Source of the DNA: Levilactobacillus wangkuiensis
GTDB lineage: Bacteria > Bacillota > Bacilli > Lactobacillales > Lactobacillaceae
DNA length: 64,000 bases
NCBI RefSeq assembly: GCF_016861605.1
Contig: NZ_BOLM01000005.1
Location: 1 to 64,000, forward strand
Direction of reading: 5' to 3'
Notes under the pieces: model-generated
The model's database searches: none
Seen by the model: only the letters and a program-made list of their open reading frames with translations
What the model was told of the DNA's origin: nothing
Shown here: one piece after another, positions 35,030-46,040 of the stretch
Layout: every line of letters begins with the position of its first letter
Position numbering within the stretch: position 1 is the stretch's first letter
Position numbers and translations under genes: made by a program

Positions 35030-37104
35030 TGGCACACACATTTTTACTTGAAATTGGACTAGAAGAAATGCCAGCCCACGTGGTGACGCCAGCTATCAAA
35101 CAACTGGTCAAGCGCACGGCTGACTATTTAAAGGAACAACGGGTGGACTACACGGACATCAAGCCATTCTCCACGCCCCGACGTTTAGCCATTGAAATCA
35201 GTGGCTTAGCCGACAAGCAAGAAGACATTAGCGAATCCGTCAAGGGTCCCGCTAAGAAGATCGCCCAGGATGCCGATGGTAACTGGACGAAGGCCGCTAT
35301 CGGGTTTACCCGTGGCCAAGGGCTGACCCCAGACGACATCACCTTTAAGGAAATCAAGGGGACCGAATACGTCTACGTCGACAAGTTTATTGCCGGTGAA
35401 CCCGTTGCCGCCGTCCTGGCTGGCTTGAAGGACGTCATCACGGCCATGACCTTCCCAACCATGATGAAGTGGAGCACCCATCACTTTGAATACGTCCGGC
35501 CAATTCGTTGGATTGTGGCGCTGTTGGATGCCGACGTGATTCCGTTCAGCATCCTGGACGTTACGACTGGCCGCAACACCCGTGGTCACCGTTTCTTAGG
35601 GACCGACGTGGACGTTGCCACGGCTGCCGACTACGAAGCCGACTTAACTGCGCAATTCGTCATTGCCGATGCCGACAAGCGCAAGGCCTTGATCAAGCAA
35701 CAGATTGAGAAGATTGCGGCCGACCACAGCTGGACGGTCAACATTGACGCCGGCCTGTTGGAAGAAGTCAACAACCTGGTCGAATGGCCAACTGCCTTTG
35801 AAGGTAGCTTCGATGAGAAATATCTGACCATCCCCGAAGAAGTCCTGATCACCTCCATGCGTGACCACCAACGCTTCTTCTACGCGCGCGATGCTAGCGG
35901 CAAGCTCTTGCCTAACTTCATCTCCGTTCGTAACGGAAACGACCATGACCTCCAAAACGTGGTTGCCGGGAACGAAAAGGTTCTGACGGCCCGTTTGGAA
36001 GACGCCATGTTCTTCTACACGGAAGACCAAAAGAAGACCATTGCCGATTACGTGGAACGGCTCAAGTCCGTTAGCTTCCACGATAAGATCAGTACGATGG
36101 CCGAAAAGATGGCTCGCGTGACGGCTATCGTGAGCGTCTTGGCTAAGCATTTCGACTTAAACGATGCCCAAACCAAGGCCGCCTTACGTGCCAGCGAAAT
36201 CTACAAGTTTGACCTGGTGACCGGGATGGTCGGTGAATTTGCCGAGCTCCAAGGGGTCATGGGTGAGAAGTACGCCTTGCTGCAAGGTGAAGACCCAGCC
36301 GTTGCCCAAGCCGTTCGCGAACACTACGAACCTATCTCAGCCGATGGCGCCTTACCAGAATCCGTGCCGGGTGCGGTCTTGGCCTTGGCCGACAAGTTCG
36401 ATAGCATCTTGACCTTCTTCGCTGCTGGCATGATTCCTAGCGGTTCCAATGACCCTTACGCTTTGCGGCGTCAGGCAACCGGGATCGTCCGGATTGCGCG
36501 TGACCAGAAGTGGTCCTTGCCAGTCGCTGAATTAGCCAGTGACTTTATCACCGCCGAAGACACGGCTAACGTGGCGCCTAAGCTGGACCAAGCTAGTCAA
36601 ATCGACGCCATGGTGACCTTCATCAAGGACCGGATCCGCAAGATCTTGCGTTCTGCTAAGCAGCGTCATGACATCATCGATGCCGTGACTGCCGGCTCCA
36701 GCAGTGACGTCTTGCAGATCTTCACGGCCGCTGACATTTTGGCCAGCCATGCCGCTGATGACAACTTCAAGGCCGTCATCGAATCCCTGACGCGGGTGAT
36801 TCGTTTGGCCCAAAAGGCCCCAGCCGAATTGGCTGACGCCACGGTCGACGCCAAGCTGTTTGAAAATGACAGCGAAGGTGCGCTGGACAAGGGTGTTGCC
36901 GAAGTTGCTGCCGCCGCTGGCAAGGGCTTAGATGCTCTGTACGCTAGCCTGGCCGACATCCAACCAACCATTGCCGCTTACTTTGAAGCCACGATGGTCA
37001 TGGACAAGAACGATGCCGTTCGGAACAATCGGTTGACTGAACTGAGCCACTTGGCAACCTTAGCGTTGACCTTGGGTGACTTGGACCAATTGGTCGTTAA
37101 ATAA
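35029..37104 (+). CDS. glyS: Glycyl-tRNA synthetase beta subunit
   Basis: A 691-residue subunit that recognises tRNA-Gly. It shows [15 protein letters not shown] at the start, the RGPAKK-like tRNA-binding region (VKGPAKKIA), [19 protein letters not shown] and an HD-like middle part, and ends with a DALR-type anticodon-binding domain ([25 protein letters not shown]). Full length, and translationally coupled to glyQ. Confidence 0.97.
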   Translation: MAHTFLLEIGLEEMPAHVVTPAIKQLVKRTADYLKEQRVDYTDIKPFSTPRRLAIEISGLADKQEDISESVKGPAKKIAQDADGNWTKAAIGFTRGQGLTPDDITFKEIKGTEYVYVDKFIAGEPVAAVLAGLKDVITAMTFPTMMKWSTHHFEYVRPIRWIVALLDADVIPFSILDVTTGRNTRGHRFLGTDVDVATAADYEADLTAQFVIADADKRKALIKQQIEKIAADHSWTVNIDAGLLEEVNNLVEWPTAFEGSFDEKYLTIPEEVLITSMRDHQRFFYARDASGKLLPNFISVRNGNDHDLQNVVAGNEKVLTARLEDAMFFYTEDQKKTIADYVERLKSVSFHDKISTMAEKMARVTAIVSVLAKHFDLNDAQTKAALRASEIYKFDLVTGMVGEFAELQGVMGEKYALLQGEDPAVAQAVREHYEPISADGALPESVPGAVLALADKFDSILTFFAAGMIPSGSNDPYALRRQATGIVRIARDQKWSLPVAELASDFITAEDTANVAPKLDQASQIDAMVTFIKDRIRKILRSAKQRHDIIDAVTAGSSSDVLQIFTAADILASHAADDNFKAVIESLTRVIRLAQKAPAELADATVDAKLFENDSEGALDKGVAEVAAAAGKGLDALYASLADIQPTIAAYFEATMVMDKNDAVRNNRLTELSHLATLALTLGDLDQLVVK

Positions 37105-37116
37105 ATTACAGCGTTT

Positions 37117-37163
37117 GCGAAACGTTCGTCATCCCCAAGAATGGGATATGGCGGACGTTTTTT
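37117..37163 (+). terminator. Intrinsic terminator of glyQS
   Basis: AAACGTTCGTCAT-CCC pairs with GGG-ATATGGCGGACGTTT and a T run. A very similar hairpin ends the MMPL gene (45898-45944). Confidence 0.85.
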
Positions 37164-37474
37164 GTTTACCCTTAACTGGGCTTGCCACCGTTTGTTCGGT
37201 TCCAGTCGTTACTGGTGAATTTGGCCGGCCATGTCGACGCAGTGGCCCTACACTGTAAGCAATTTAATGACTGGGAGGTGAGGCCGGTGTTTCTACCAGG
37301 ATTTAACCGTCGCTACCGGAGGGCTGGCCGCTGGTTATTGGGGATAGACGTGGATTTGCTATTTCCAGGAGTCATGAGCGACACGTAGGAAGTCAGTTTA
37401 CTTGCATCAAGGCGTTGTCAGTTCTAAACTAGTGCTCCTGCAATTTTCAGCGAGCACGGAAATGGGATGGGAAC
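37164..37474. other. Intergenic stretch with nothing recognised
   Basis: About 310 bp with short open frames that lack ribosome sites and family similarity. No repeat copy, tRNA or clear promoter is seen. Confidence 0.5.
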
Positions 37475-38068
37475 ATGCTATTACCAAGATTTACGCACGG
37501 GGAGTTGACCCAGTTTGTGTGGGCCAACTTAGGGGCTTTAGCCATCTTGTGGGTGTTACAATTGGCCAAGATCCACTGGGTAGCGCTCTCGTTGCGGACG
37601 TTGTTTATCATTAGTATCATTGCCGTGTTAATGGACTACGGCCCCCTGGTCGTGAAGCAGACCAGCAATGCCAGAACCGTCGATCACATTCGCTTGGACC
37701 TGAACGTGGCCTTCAGCGCGTACGGCCTGCTGTATCTCCTAACGCCCCGGGCATTTAGTCCCCAGAATCCGGCCGAGAGTCTGGCACTGCTGGGCTTTTT
37801 ATTTTCCGTCGGCGCGCTGGCTTTGGCCTATGTGCCACGGAACCATTACGTGGGGATTCGGTTTCCCCAAACGTATGCCTCACCGGTCGTCTGGCGCAAG
37901 ACCAATTTGTTGGGCGCGCGTCTGGGCTTCGTGTGTGGGGTGATCTTTTTCCTAGCTGCTGGCCTATTCGGTGCGGACGTTGGCACCGCGGCTTTACTTC
38001 TGGGCGTGATTGGTCTGGTTATCGGCACCTGGACCTATGCCAACTGGTTGACCCAGCGTGGTAAATAG
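37475..38068 (+). CDS. SdpI family membrane protein
   Basis: A 197-residue protein with about six hydrophobic segments. The C-terminal part has the SdpI/YhfL signature NHYVGIRFPQTYASPVVWRK followed by TNLLGARLGF (compare NyxvGIRtPwTLxsxxvWxkT). SdpI in Bacillus gives immunity to the SDP killing factor. Here no toxin gene is adjacent, so the role may be different. It lies alone between glyQS and dnaG. Confidence 0.82.
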   Translation: MLLPRFTHGELTQFVWANLGALAILWVLQLAKIHWVALSLRTLFIISIIAVLMDYGPLVVKQTSNARTVDHIRLDLNVAFSAYGLLYLLTPRAFSPQNPAESLALLGFLFSVGALALAYVPRNHYVGIRFPQTYASPVVWRKTNLLGARLGFVCGVIFFLAAGLFGADVGTAALLLGVIGLVIGTWTYANWLTQRGK

Positions 38069-38136
38069 GGGATTCAATCACCGGCGGACTTTTCACAAGC
38101 GGCCAGGATTTTCCGGTCAAACGTGAGTCACAAGTG

Positions 38137-38167
38137 TTGACACCAGCTGTAATAGGAGTAGTATGTA
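38137..38167 (+). promoter_or_regulatory. Probable promoter of dnaG-rpoD
   Basis: TTGACA at 38137-38142 and TATGTA at 38162-38167 with a long 19-bp spacer, upstream of a leader hairpin. Confidence 0.45.
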
Positions 38168-38200
38168 TAGTGTATTTTTACGCACGTAGGACCAATTAAA

Positions 38201-38238
38201 GAGTCGCACTTGTCGGATTGCCGGGGTGCGACTTTTCA
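38201..38238 (+). terminator. Terminator-like hairpin in the dnaG leader
   Basis: AGTCGCAC pairs with GTGCGACT around CTTGTCGGATTGCCGG, followed by TTTTC. It lies between the probable promoter and the dnaG start, so it may attenuate the dnaG-rpoD operon. Confidence 0.6.
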
Positions 38239-38280
38239 AGGCTACGGGCGCAACGGGATTCACGGTAAGGGAGTGATGGT

Positions 38281-40128
38281 GTGGCGAAGATACCCGAAGA
38301 CGTGATTGAAACGGTGCGAACGGCGACCAATATTGCTGATGTGGTCGGCCAGTACGTCCAGCTCAAGAAGTCAGGGAAGAATCTGTTTGGTCTCTGTCCC
38401 TTTCATGAGGAACGGACGCCCTCGTTTTCCGTGTCGGAAGACAAACAGATCTTTCACTGTTTTAGTTGTGGCCGCGGGGGCAACGTATTCAAGTTTCTGA
38501 TGGAACTAGAACATGTCAGCTTTCCCGAGGCCGTCGTCAAGGTCGCTGACTTTAGTCACGTCGACCTCGACAGCGAGTACCGCCAGGACGCGGCGGGGCC
38601 CAAGATGGACTCCAAGACCAGTCAACTCATCGATCTACAGGAACAAGCGGCCAAACTTTATCATCACATCTTGGTAAACACCGAGGCGGGTGAACCAGCG
38701 CTGAATTACCTGCATGATCGGGGCTTGACGGACGAGACCATCGAGGCCTATCAACTGGGGTTTGCCCCCAGCCAACGCCTCTTAAAACCCTTCTTTGACC
38801 AGCACGAGAGCGACTATCAACTGCTGCGTCAATCGGGTCTCTTCATTGAAAATGCCGAAGGGGAGTTACGGGACCGCTTTACGGAGCGGGCGATGTTTCC
38901 CCTGCGGAATGCCAGTGGGCACGTGGTGGCCTTCTCGGGGCGTCTGATCAAAAAGGCCGATGACCAGCCGAAATACTTAAACAGCCCGGAAACGCCGCTG
39001 TTTAACAAGAGTCGACTGCTATTCAACTTTGATTTGGCGCGTCCAGCCATTCGGCAAGCGGGGGAAGTCACCCTGTTTGAAGGCTACATGGATGTCATTT
39101 CCGCCACTCAAGCGGGAGTGAACAACGGCATCGCCTCCATGGGGACCAGCCTGACCACCGAGCAAATCTACGCGATCGAACGAACCACGGATAAGCTCAA
39201 CGTGTGTTACGATGGAGATGAACCCGGTCAACGGGCCATCTCCCGGGCGTTGACGCTGTTGGGACAGCACAGTCACCTGAATCTAAGCGTCATTCAGTTA
39301 CCAGAGGGGCAAGACCCCGACGAGTATCGCCGGGCGCACGGTGACGAGGCCTTTCGGCAAATGCTGACGACGGCTAAGGAGCCGCCCCTGCAGTTCAATC
39401 TGCGGTTCTTACGGCGTAATCGGGCACTGGATACCGACAGCGAGCAATTGGACTATGTGAATCAAATCATGCCGCTGTTGGTCCAGGTTCAAGAACCCGT
39501 TGAGTTGGATATGTATTTAAACCAAGTCGCCAACGAGTTTCACATCGACAAGGCTGCCTTACAGGCGCAACTCAAGCAAACGCAGCGGGATTCCGCGGCC
39601 AAGCAAGAGCGCGAGCGTCCTCGGCAGGCGGCCCAAGCACAAGCGGCGCCACCCGAGTCGCCTGTGACCGTGCATCAACAGCAACGGCCACTGACGCGGC
39701 TCGAACGGGCCGAACGCCTGTTACTGGTCCGCTTGCTCCACGACCGCAACGTCTGGGCAAAGGTCAGCAACATTGACGGGTTCAGCTTTGTGCACGATGA
39801 TTATCAAGTGATCTATACCTTGGCCCAAGGTTATTTCCAAACGCATCAAACCTACCGTACTGCGCAGTTCACGGACTTCTTAAAGGAAGACCGGCTGCAG
39901 CAGATCGTCATCGATTTAGAAACGGCAACTTACGCGGCGGTCACCCCGCGTGAGATTGATGACTATTTAGCAATCATTATGGATGAGGCTCCGGTCGAGG
40001 AACAACTCCGCCAGAAGAAAAATCAACTGGCGCAGGCCTCGCGACTCGGAGATGCCGAACAACAACGGCAATTAGTCATTGAGATTGTTCAACTGGAGCA
40101 ACAGCGCCAGGCGAACAAGCAACTTTAG
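38281..40128 (+). CDS. dnaG: DNA primase
   Basis: A 615-residue primase that makes RNA primers at the replication fork. It has an N-terminal zinc ribbon ([11 protein letters not shown]...[10 protein letters not shown], ~40-65), a TOPRIM domain with [20 protein letters not shown] and the acidic DGDEPG near 315, and a C-terminal helicase-binding domain after a Gln/Ala/Pro-rich linker (~440-470). GTG start after AGGGAG. It precedes rpoD by 16 bp in the macromolecular synthesis operon. Confidence 0.97.
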   Translation: MAKIPEDVIETVRTATNIADVVGQYVQLKKSGKNLFGLCPFHEERTPSFSVSEDKQIFHCFSCGRGGNVFKFLMELEHVSFPEAVVKVADFSHVDLDSEYRQDAAGPKMDSKTSQLIDLQEQAAKLYHHILVNTEAGEPALNYLHDRGLTDETIEAYQLGFAPSQRLLKPFFDQHESDYQLLRQSGLFIENAEGELRDRFTERAMFPLRNASGHVVAFSGRLIKKADDQPKYLNSPETPLFNKSRLLFNFDLARPAIRQAGEVTLFEGYMDVISATQAGVNNGIASMGTSLTTEQIYAIERTTDKLNVCYDGDEPGQRAISRALTLLGQHSHLNLSVIQLPEGQDPDEYRRAHGDEAFRQMLTTAKEPPLQFNLRFLRRNRALDTDSEQLDYVNQIMPLLVQVQEPVELDMYLNQVANEFHIDKAALQAQLKQTQRDSAAKQERERPRQAAQAQAAPPESPVTVHQQQRPLTRLERAERLLLVRLLHDRNVWAKVSNIDGFSFVHDDYQVIYTLAQGYFQTHQTYRTAQFTDFLKEDRLQQIVIDLETATYAAVTPREIDDYLAIIMDEAPVEEQLRQKKNQLAQASRLGDAEQQRQLVIEIVQLEQQRQANKQL

Positions 40129-40144
40129 TCTAGGGGGTATTTTA

Positions 40145-41269
40145 ATGGCAAAAAAGACCACGGATCAACCAATGTTTGACCAAAAAGCATACAACAAGAC
40201 GGTGCGCGCCTTAATCAAGGACAATAAGAAAATCGGGCACATCACGTACGATGACCTGACGGATAAGGTGGCAACACCGTACACGCTGGATGCTAAGCAG
40301 ATGGACAAGTTACTTGAAACCATTTCCGATTCCGGAATCAGCGTGGTTGATGCTAAGGGTGAGCCAGATGCACGGGCCGTTAAAGCCCAAAAGGCCGTTT
40401 CCAAGAAAGAATTAAAGGAAGCCTCCACGACCAGTGGGGTCAAAATCAATGACCCTGTCCGGATGTATTTGAAAGAAATCGGCCGGGTCAACCTGTTAAC
40501 GGCGGACGAAGAAGTCGCCTTAGCCTTACGGATTGAAAACGGTGAAGAAGAAGCCAAGCAAGAATTAGCCGAAGCCAACTTACGGCTGGTTGTTTCTATT
40601 GCGAAGCGGTACGTGGGTCGGGGGATGCAATTCCTGGACTTGATCCAAGAAGGGAACATGGGTCTGATGAAGGCCGTCGAGAAATTCGACTACCGGAAAG
40701 GGTTCAAGTTCTCAACCTACGCCACTTGGTGGATTCGGCAAGCCATTACACGGGCAATCGCTGACCAAGCGCGGACCATTCGGATCCCCGTTCACATGGT
40801 CGAAACCATTAACAAGTTAATCCGGATTCAACGGCAATTACTCCAAGACTTAGGGCGGGAACCAACGCCTGAAGAAATTGGGGCCGAAATGGATATGCCA
40901 ACGGAAAAGGTTCGTGAGATCTTGAAGATCGCGCAAGAACCCGTTTCCTTGGAAACCCCAATTGGTGAAGAGGACGACTCTCACCTGGGGGACTTCATTG
41001 AAGATCAAGATGCCACGAGTCCTGCCGACCACGCCGCCTACGAACTCTTAAAGGAACAGTTGGAAAGTGTCTTGGACACTCTGACTGACCGGGAAGAGAA
41101 CGTCTTGCGGTTACGGTTTGGCTTGGACGATGGCCGGACGCGGACTTTGGAAGAAGTCGGCAAGGTCTTCGGGGTTACCCGTGAACGGATTCGTCAAATC
41201 GAAGCCAAGGCGCTGCGCAAGTTACGCCACCCATCACGGAGCAAGCAATTAAAAGACTTTTTGGAATAG
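40145..41269 (+). CDS. rpoD: RNA polymerase primary sigma factor SigA (RpoD)
   Basis: A 374-residue housekeeping sigma factor. ATG 40145 follows AGGGGGT and gives [17 protein letters not shown]. Region 1.2 to 2 shows [22 protein letters not shown] and the -10 recognising [28 protein letters not shown]. Region 3 follows, and region 4.2 reads [31 protein letters not shown] for -35 binding. It is cotranscribed with dnaG. Confidence 0.98.
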   Translation: MAKKTTDQPMFDQKAYNKTVRALIKDNKKIGHITYDDLTDKVATPYTLDAKQMDKLLETISDSGISVVDAKGEPDARAVKAQKAVSKKELKEASTTSGVKINDPVRMYLKEIGRVNLLTADEEVALALRIENGEEEAKQELAEANLRLVVSIAKRYVGRGMQFLDLIQEGNMGLMKAVEKFDYRKGFKFSTYATWWIRQAITRAIADQARTIRIPVHMVETINKLIRIQRQLLQDLGREPTPEEIGAEMDMPTEKVREILKIAQEPVSLETPIGEEDDSHLGDFIEDQDATSPADHAAYELLKEQLESVLDTLTDREENVLRLRFGLDDGRTRTLEEVGKVFGVTRERIRQIEAKALRKLRHPSRSKQLKDFLE

Positions 41270-41277
41270 AAATACAC

Positions 41278-41320
41278 AAATCCTCACGACAACGAGACGG
41301 TTGTTGTGGGGATTTTTTTC
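41278..41320 (+). terminator. Intrinsic terminator of dnaG-rpoD
   Basis: AATCC-CAC-ACAAC pairs with GTTGT-GTG-GGATT, followed by a run of T. Confidence 0.9.
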
Positions 41321-41590
41321 GTGTCTGCAGGACAATGCTGACCGACTTTGCTCATTAACTTCTGGCATAATCGGGGGTATTGGGGATTGCTTCACGGGGA
41401 TTAGTGGTTGCCGTTGAGACGAACCAGTTTTCTTAAAAAATCACGAACTTTTCGTCTTGAATTAGAGCGGCAAAGGACGAGATGGACAGGTAGAAAAGCC
41501 GGTAGTCCAACGTTTAGCAACCCTAGCCGTTGTGAAATCGTTTACATAAAGGAATAATCTGCATAAATGTCATTTATTGGGTCAAAAGTC
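41321..41590. other. Intergenic stretch at the left edge of the second accessory block
   Basis: About 270 bp with no gene and no repeat copy. It marks where synteny with the usual rpoD-trmK neighbourhood breaks. Confidence 0.4.
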
Positions 41591-41618
41591 TTGAAAATTC
41601 GCTTAAAGGGGATATAAT
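41591..41618 (+). promoter_or_regulatory. Promoter of the Rrf2-type regulator gene
   Basis: TTGAAA at 41591-41596, a 16-bp spacer and a perfect TATAAT at 41613-41618. Confidence 0.7.
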
Positions 41619-41674
41619 GTATCTCGTTTAGAATTTCTGTTTTCACAAACTTTTTTCTAGAAAGGAGGTGCGTT

Positions 41675-42196
41675 GTGAAAGCCAAACCGAGTTTGGAGCA
41701 GGCCCTCTGTATTGTCGCGTTATTGGGCGTTCAGGACCGCGAGATTCCCCTACATAGTCGATTGGTAGCGGAACGACTGGGGATTTCCACCAGTTATTTG
41801 AAGAAAATCGTGCAAAAGCTAGCTAGCGCCGACATCGTGAAGACGACGGCCGGCCGTGATGGCGGCATTGTGTTGACCCGCGACCCGCAGGCGATTACGT
41901 TGTTAGACGTCTTCAATGCGATTGAGGGGGCGTCATCCTTCGTGAAGAACAGTGGCCTGGTCAAGAAGGTCTTTGACTTCGATCAAAAGGCCGCCTTCAT
42001 GCAGACCTATGGGTTAAAGGACCTCAAGGATTCCCAGCCGGTGGCCAACGTCTTGGCCGTCTTTGGCAATGCCGAGCAGCGTTTCCGCCAGCAACTGGCC
42101 ACGTTAAGTATCGGGGATGTCCTACCAACTTCAGAGAATCAACCACTGGAATTGGACTGGACGACCTGGATCGTTAACCAGCGCCCGACCGATTAG
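41675..42196 (+). CDS. Rrf2 family transcriptional regulator
   Basis: A 173-residue protein with a winged helix (LGISTSYLKKIVQKLASADIVKTTAGRDGGIVLTRDP) followed by ITLLDVFNAIEG, as in Rrf2 proteins. The three cysteines that hold the Fe-S cluster in IscR and NsrR are absent; the only cysteine is near residue 12. It is therefore a cluster-free member, closer to CymR/YwnA types. GTG start after GAAAGGAGG. It may control the large MMPL gene downstream. Confidence 0.88.
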   Translation: MKAKPSLEQALCIVALLGVQDREIPLHSRLVAERLGISTSYLKKIVQKLASADIVKTTAGRDGGIVLTRDPQAITLLDVFNAIEGASSFVKNSGLVKKVFDFDQKAAFMQTYGLKDLKDSQPVANVLAVFGNAEQRFRQQLATLSIGDVLPTSENQPLELDWTTWIVNQRPTD

Positions 42197-42348
42197 TGGG
42201 TGAATGAAACATCAGCGTTAAGTGAACAGGCACAATGAGTGTCGATTGAATCATATAAATCATTCGATTAATTGTTGTGTGAATAGGTTCCCACCAGTCA
42301 TAGTTGTGAAAGGTCGGTTCGACCGACAAAAAATTAGTAAACAGTATT

Positions 42349-42539
42349 AGTGACCAGAGGCAAATCAATCTGGTCAGCTGTGTCGATGGACTTGACTGAG
42401 GGGGTCTTCTCAGTCTAGAGCATGGGGCGACCTTGGAAACTCGCGAACTTCAGCGAGATTTCAAGGCGAGGTGCCAGACCGCTTCTCAGGCTGGCACCGG
42501 TCCCCACAGCAGGCCAGATTGCATTTGCCGGCGGAAACG
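42349..42539 (+). repeat. Structured intergenic repeat, subtype 1 (upstream of the MMPL gene)
   Basis: The best-paired copy. The closing arms are GGCAAAT/ATTTGCC (42359-42365 with 42533-42539), AATCTGG/CCAGATT (42367-42373 with 42524-42530) and CAGCTGTG/CACAGC. Hairpin A is GACTGAG/CTCAGTC (42394-42415), hairpin B has CTCGC/GCGAG, and hairpin C is GGTGCCAG/CTGGCACC (42470-42498) around ACCGCTTCTCAGG. The remaining 42197-42348 holds no gene. Confidence 0.88.
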
Positions 42540-42593
42540 AAATTTATCATCAACTATTTAATAATTATTTTTAATTTTTTAGGAGGTTTTCCC

Positions 42594-45500
42594 GTGCGCT
42601 GGATGAATAAGCACTACATCTGGAACGTTATCGGCTGGCTGGTCATCGTGATCTTAGCCGTCGTCACGATTCCAAACATGAGCAAATTGGTGGCTGACAA
42701 GGGGCAAATTACCGTGCCCAGCAGCTACCAAAGTACGCGTGCCACCAACATGCAAAAGCAGTGGGGGCGCTCGCAACGTGGCACCACTGCCGTCGTGGTG
42801 GTCTTTAGCAATGGTGATTCTGCCCTAACCAGTTCGCAGAACACCCAGATCGATCAGACCATTCAACGAATCAAGAACCACGAAGATCAGTATCAAATTC
42901 GCTCGATGACCGCGGCTAGTGATAGCTCAACGGCGGCGTCTCAACTGATTTCCAAGGATAAGAGTACCCAACTCTTACAGCTGAACGTGCACAAGAGCTC
43001 GCGTCACTCCGTTTCCGCAATTCGCTCGCAGATCACCAAGCTGGCCAAGACCAGTGGGGTAAAGACCTACGTGACCGGGGCGGATGTCTTGAACCAAGAC
43101 TTCTCCGATGCCACGCAGGCCGGGGTCCAGAAGACTGAAATCATTGCCGCCATCTTTATCTTCCTGGTGCTCTGGTTAGTCTTCCGGTCACCCGTGACGC
43201 CGCTATTTTCTCTCTTAACGGTCGGCGTTTCCGTAATCACGTCGATCTCCGTGGTTGCCAACCTGGTTGACCGCTTTAACTTCCCGTTCTCCAACTTCAC
43301 GGAAGTCTTCATCGTTATCGTGTTATTTGGGATTGGGACCGACTACAACATCCTGCTATATAACGAGTTTCGAGAGCGACTCGCGAGTGGGAAGGATAAA
43401 TTCACCGCGACCAAGGAAGCCATTAAGATTGGTGGTCGTACGGTACTCTATTCCGGTTTGTCCGTCTTAATCGGGATGAGTGTGCTGGGCTTTGCCAACT
43501 TCTCACTGTACAAGTCCGCCGTCGGAATTGCCGTCGGGGTCGTGGTCTTACTGGCCGTGCTCCTGACACTGAACCCATTCTTCATGGCTATCTGTGGCAA
43601 GCACCTATTCTGGCCCATCAAGAAGTTCCAGGGTGAGGGCGATAGCCGCCTCTGGCACGGGATGGCCAAGCATGCCATGATTCGACCGGTCATTACCTTG
43701 ATTGTGACCGGAATCGTCTTCATTCCACTAGCCCTTTCGTCTCACGGGACGTTGGACTACGATAACCTGGTTGAAATCGGGGATAACGTTCCCGCCAAGC
43801 AAGGGTTCAAGGTTGTTCAGAATCACTTCTCCAAGGGGACGGCCGAACCCACTACGATTTACATTCAAAGTGATCATAAGTTAGACAATGAAAAATCCCT
43901 GTTACTGGTTGACCGCCTGACGAAACAACTCCAGGCCTCGACCGGCGTCAAGACCGTGGCTTCCGTCACCCAACCCGGTGGGAAGGCCATCAAAGCCCTG
44001 TATGTCCGGAATCAAATGAGTTCGGTCACGAGCGGTTTGGTCAAGGCTCAAAAGGGTGTCAACAAGGTTAACAAGGGCTTGAAGTCGGCCAACAGCCAAC
44101 TCAGCAAGCAAAATGTTTCCGGAGCCGTGAAGGATGCTAACAAGCTGGCGTCCGGGGCCCAAGAAGTTAGCACCGGGACCTCCCAACTGCAGTCAGCGAT
44201 TTCGCAGGTCTCGACCGGGGTCAACTCACTGAACAGTCAGGTCTCCTCCGCATCCGGTGGCCAACAAGCTGCGCAGTTAGCCCAATTGGAAGCCGCCTTG
44301 CCACAGTTGAACGCGGCCATTCAACAACTGAACACCCAAGTGTCAGCTAGTTCCACCAGTACCAGTGGCGTGACAGGTTCCCTGTCCACCATCGGCACGA
44401 AGACGCAAGACATTGCCACGCAACTCCAGAACATCAAGAGTTCCGTTGGCAATTTGCCAAGTGTCAGCGCCAGTTCCGTCGCCGCAGCCTTCAGTGCGCA
44501 GGGCGTGCCGTTATCTGCCGCTCAGAAGCAGGTCTTAGCCGGCGTCTTGCAAAAGCAAACCGCTGCACAAACGCAATTGAAGTCTGCCCTGAGTAGCTCA
44601 CTGACCCAAATCGGCAGTGACGCCTCAGCCATTGGCTCGGCCGACCAGAGTGTCGCCGGTCAATTACAATCGTTGCAGGGGTCCACGGCCACGCTGCAAA
44701 GTGCCGTGGCAACCTTGGCGCAAAAGTCTAACGTGGTTTTACCGGGTGCCGCGACCGCCTTACAATCGGCCAGTGCCCAGAGCACGCAATTAGCCAGTGC
44801 CACGAGTCAATTGTCTAGCGCGATGTTTACTATCAACGGTAAGATGCCAAGCTTGGTTTCCGGGGCCAGTCAAGTGGCTGCCGGCAACCAGACCATGGCG
44901 GAAAAGTTAGCCGCGATGAGTAAGCAACTGACCGCCTTACGCAAGGGTCTGACCTCCGCCAGCACCGGATTGACGCAAGTCTCAAGCGGGGTTGGCACGG
45001 CCAACGTTTACCTGAAGGGCCTGCAAAAGTCCGCCGCGGCCGAAACGTTCTACATCCCCAACAAGCAGTTGCACGGGAGCACGTTTAAGGAGTCGCTGGA
45101 CACCTACATGGCGCCGAACAAGAAGATCACCAAGTTAACGGTCGTGTTGGATGACGACCCAAGTTCCGCCGCTGCCATGGCCCGCTTACCACAATTGGAA
45201 AAGGTCGTGACCGGTTCACTGAAGGGGACGAGCCTGAGTGGCGCCAAGGTTGCCTTTGGCGGGAACACCTCCCAGACCAACGATATCAACGAAATGGCTT
45301 CCAGTGACTTTACGCGGACGGTCATCATCATGTTAGCCGGTATCTTTGTCGCACTGATGGTGGTTACCCGTTCACTGGTTCAACCGATCGTGATCGAAGG
45401 GATCTTACTGCTCGCCTACTCTGGGTCCTTAACCATTGTTCACTGGTTAGTAGATCCCGTGCTGGGGACCGACATGTTGACGTGGAACACACCATTCTTC

Positions 45501-45872
45501 ACGTTTGTCATGCTGATTTCCTTAGGGGTCGACTACTCGATCTTCCTGATGCGCAAGTACCGGGAGTATCTGCACGAACCGGGCGCAACCAGCGACAAGA
45601 TGTTGCGTGCCGCTACGGTGATCGGGACGGTCGTCATTTCCGCCGGGGTCATCCTGAGTGGGACGTTTGCCGCCTTGATTCCTTCCGGGGTCATGACGCT
45701 GATTCAAATCGCCTTGGCCGTGATCATCGGGATCATCCTGCTGGTCATCCTGTTACCAATCGTGATGCCAGCCGTGATGAAGATCACCTACCCGTACCCC
45801 TACTCCAAAATGAGTGAGGCACCGGTAAATGACGAAGACAACGCGCAACCAACGCGTCGGAATCAGAAGTAA
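42594..45872 (+). CDS. MMPL family transporter (RND-like) with long extracellular repeat region
   Basis: About 1092 residues. GTG 42594 lies 7 nt after AGGAGG; the open frame upstream runs through the structured repeat. Two halves each have about six membrane segments with MMPL motifs: FGIGTDYNILLYNEFRERL in the first and SLGVDYSIFLMRKYREYL in the second. Between them lie ~350 residues rich in Ser, Gln, Ala and Thr (about 490-880), predicted coiled or helical and exposed outside the cell. Family members export lipids or small molecules. Serine/glutamine repeats are more typical of YhgE/Pip-like surface proteins of lactobacilli. Confidence 0.88.
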   Translation: MRWMNKHYIWNVIGWLVIVILAVVTIPNMSKLVADKGQITVPSSYQSTRATNMQKQWGRSQRGTTAVVVVFSNGDSALTSSQNTQIDQTIQRIKNHEDQYQIRSMTAASDSSTAASQLISKDKSTQLLQLNVHKSSRHSVSAIRSQITKLAKTSGVKTYVTGADVLNQDFSDATQAGVQKTEIIAAIFIFLVLWLVFRSPVTPLFSLLTVGVSVITSISVVANLVDRFNFPFSNFTEVFIVIVLFGIGTDYNILLYNEFRERLASGKDKFTATKEAIKIGGRTVLYSGLSVLIGMSVLGFANFSLYKSAVGIAVGVVVLLAVLLTLNPFFMAICGKHLFWPIKKFQGEGDSRLWHGMAKHAMIRPVITLIVTGIVFIPLALSSHGTLDYDNLVEIGDNVPAKQGFKVVQNHFSKGTAEPTTIYIQSDHKLDNEKSLLLVDRLTKQLQASTGVKTVASVTQPGGKAIKALYVRNQMSSVTSGLVKAQKGVNKVNKGLKSANSQLSKQNVSGAVKDANKLASGAQEVSTGTSQLQSAISQVSTGVNSLNSQVSSASGGQQAAQLAQLEAALPQLNAAIQQLNTQVSASSTSTSGVTGSLSTIGTKTQDIATQLQNIKSSVGNLPSVSASSVAAAFSAQGVPLSAAQKQVLAGVLQKQTAAQTQLKSALSSSLTQIGSDASAIGSADQSVAGQLQSLQGSTATLQSAVATLAQKSNVVLPGAATALQSASAQSTQLASATSQLSSAMFTINGKMPSLVSGASQVAAGNQTMAEKLAAMSKQLTALRKGLTSASTGLTQVSSGVGTANVYLKGLQKSAAAETFYIPNKQLHGSTFKESLDTYMAPNKKITKLTVVLDDDPSSAAAMARLPQLEKVVTGSLKGTSLSGAKVAFGGNTSQTNDINEMASSDFTRTVIIMLAGIFVALMVVTRSLVQPIVIEGILLLAYSGSLTIVHWLVDPVLGTDMLTWNTPFFTFVMLISLGVDYSIFLMRKYREYLHEPGATSDKMLRAATVIGTVVISAGVILSGTFAALIPSGVMTLIQIALAVIIGIILLVILLPIVMPAVMKITYPYPYSKMSEAPVNDEDNAQPTRRNQK

Positions 45873-45897
45873 ATTTAAACTTTAACCAGATAAATCT

Positions 45898-45945
45898 GAA
45901 GGCGTTCGTTGTCCCTGAAATGGGGATGGCGGACGCCTTTTTGCG
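45898..45945 (+). terminator. Intrinsic terminator of the MMPL gene
   Basis: AAGGCGTTCGTTGTCCC pairs with GGGGATGGCGGACGCCTT and a T run. Confidence 0.88.
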
Positions 45946-46040
45946 GGCCTTTAATATAATATTGCCAGAGAAAACCTAATCTTAGAGAGTTAAGCGTCAT
46001 TAGTGAAGGGACTTCAAGGTTTATGGTAGGTGAGACTCGC

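Noticed and set aside
37402-37614. Possible small gene before the SdpI-like gene
   Set aside because: It overlaps the SdpI-like start in another frame and shows no ribosome site or recognisable similarity.
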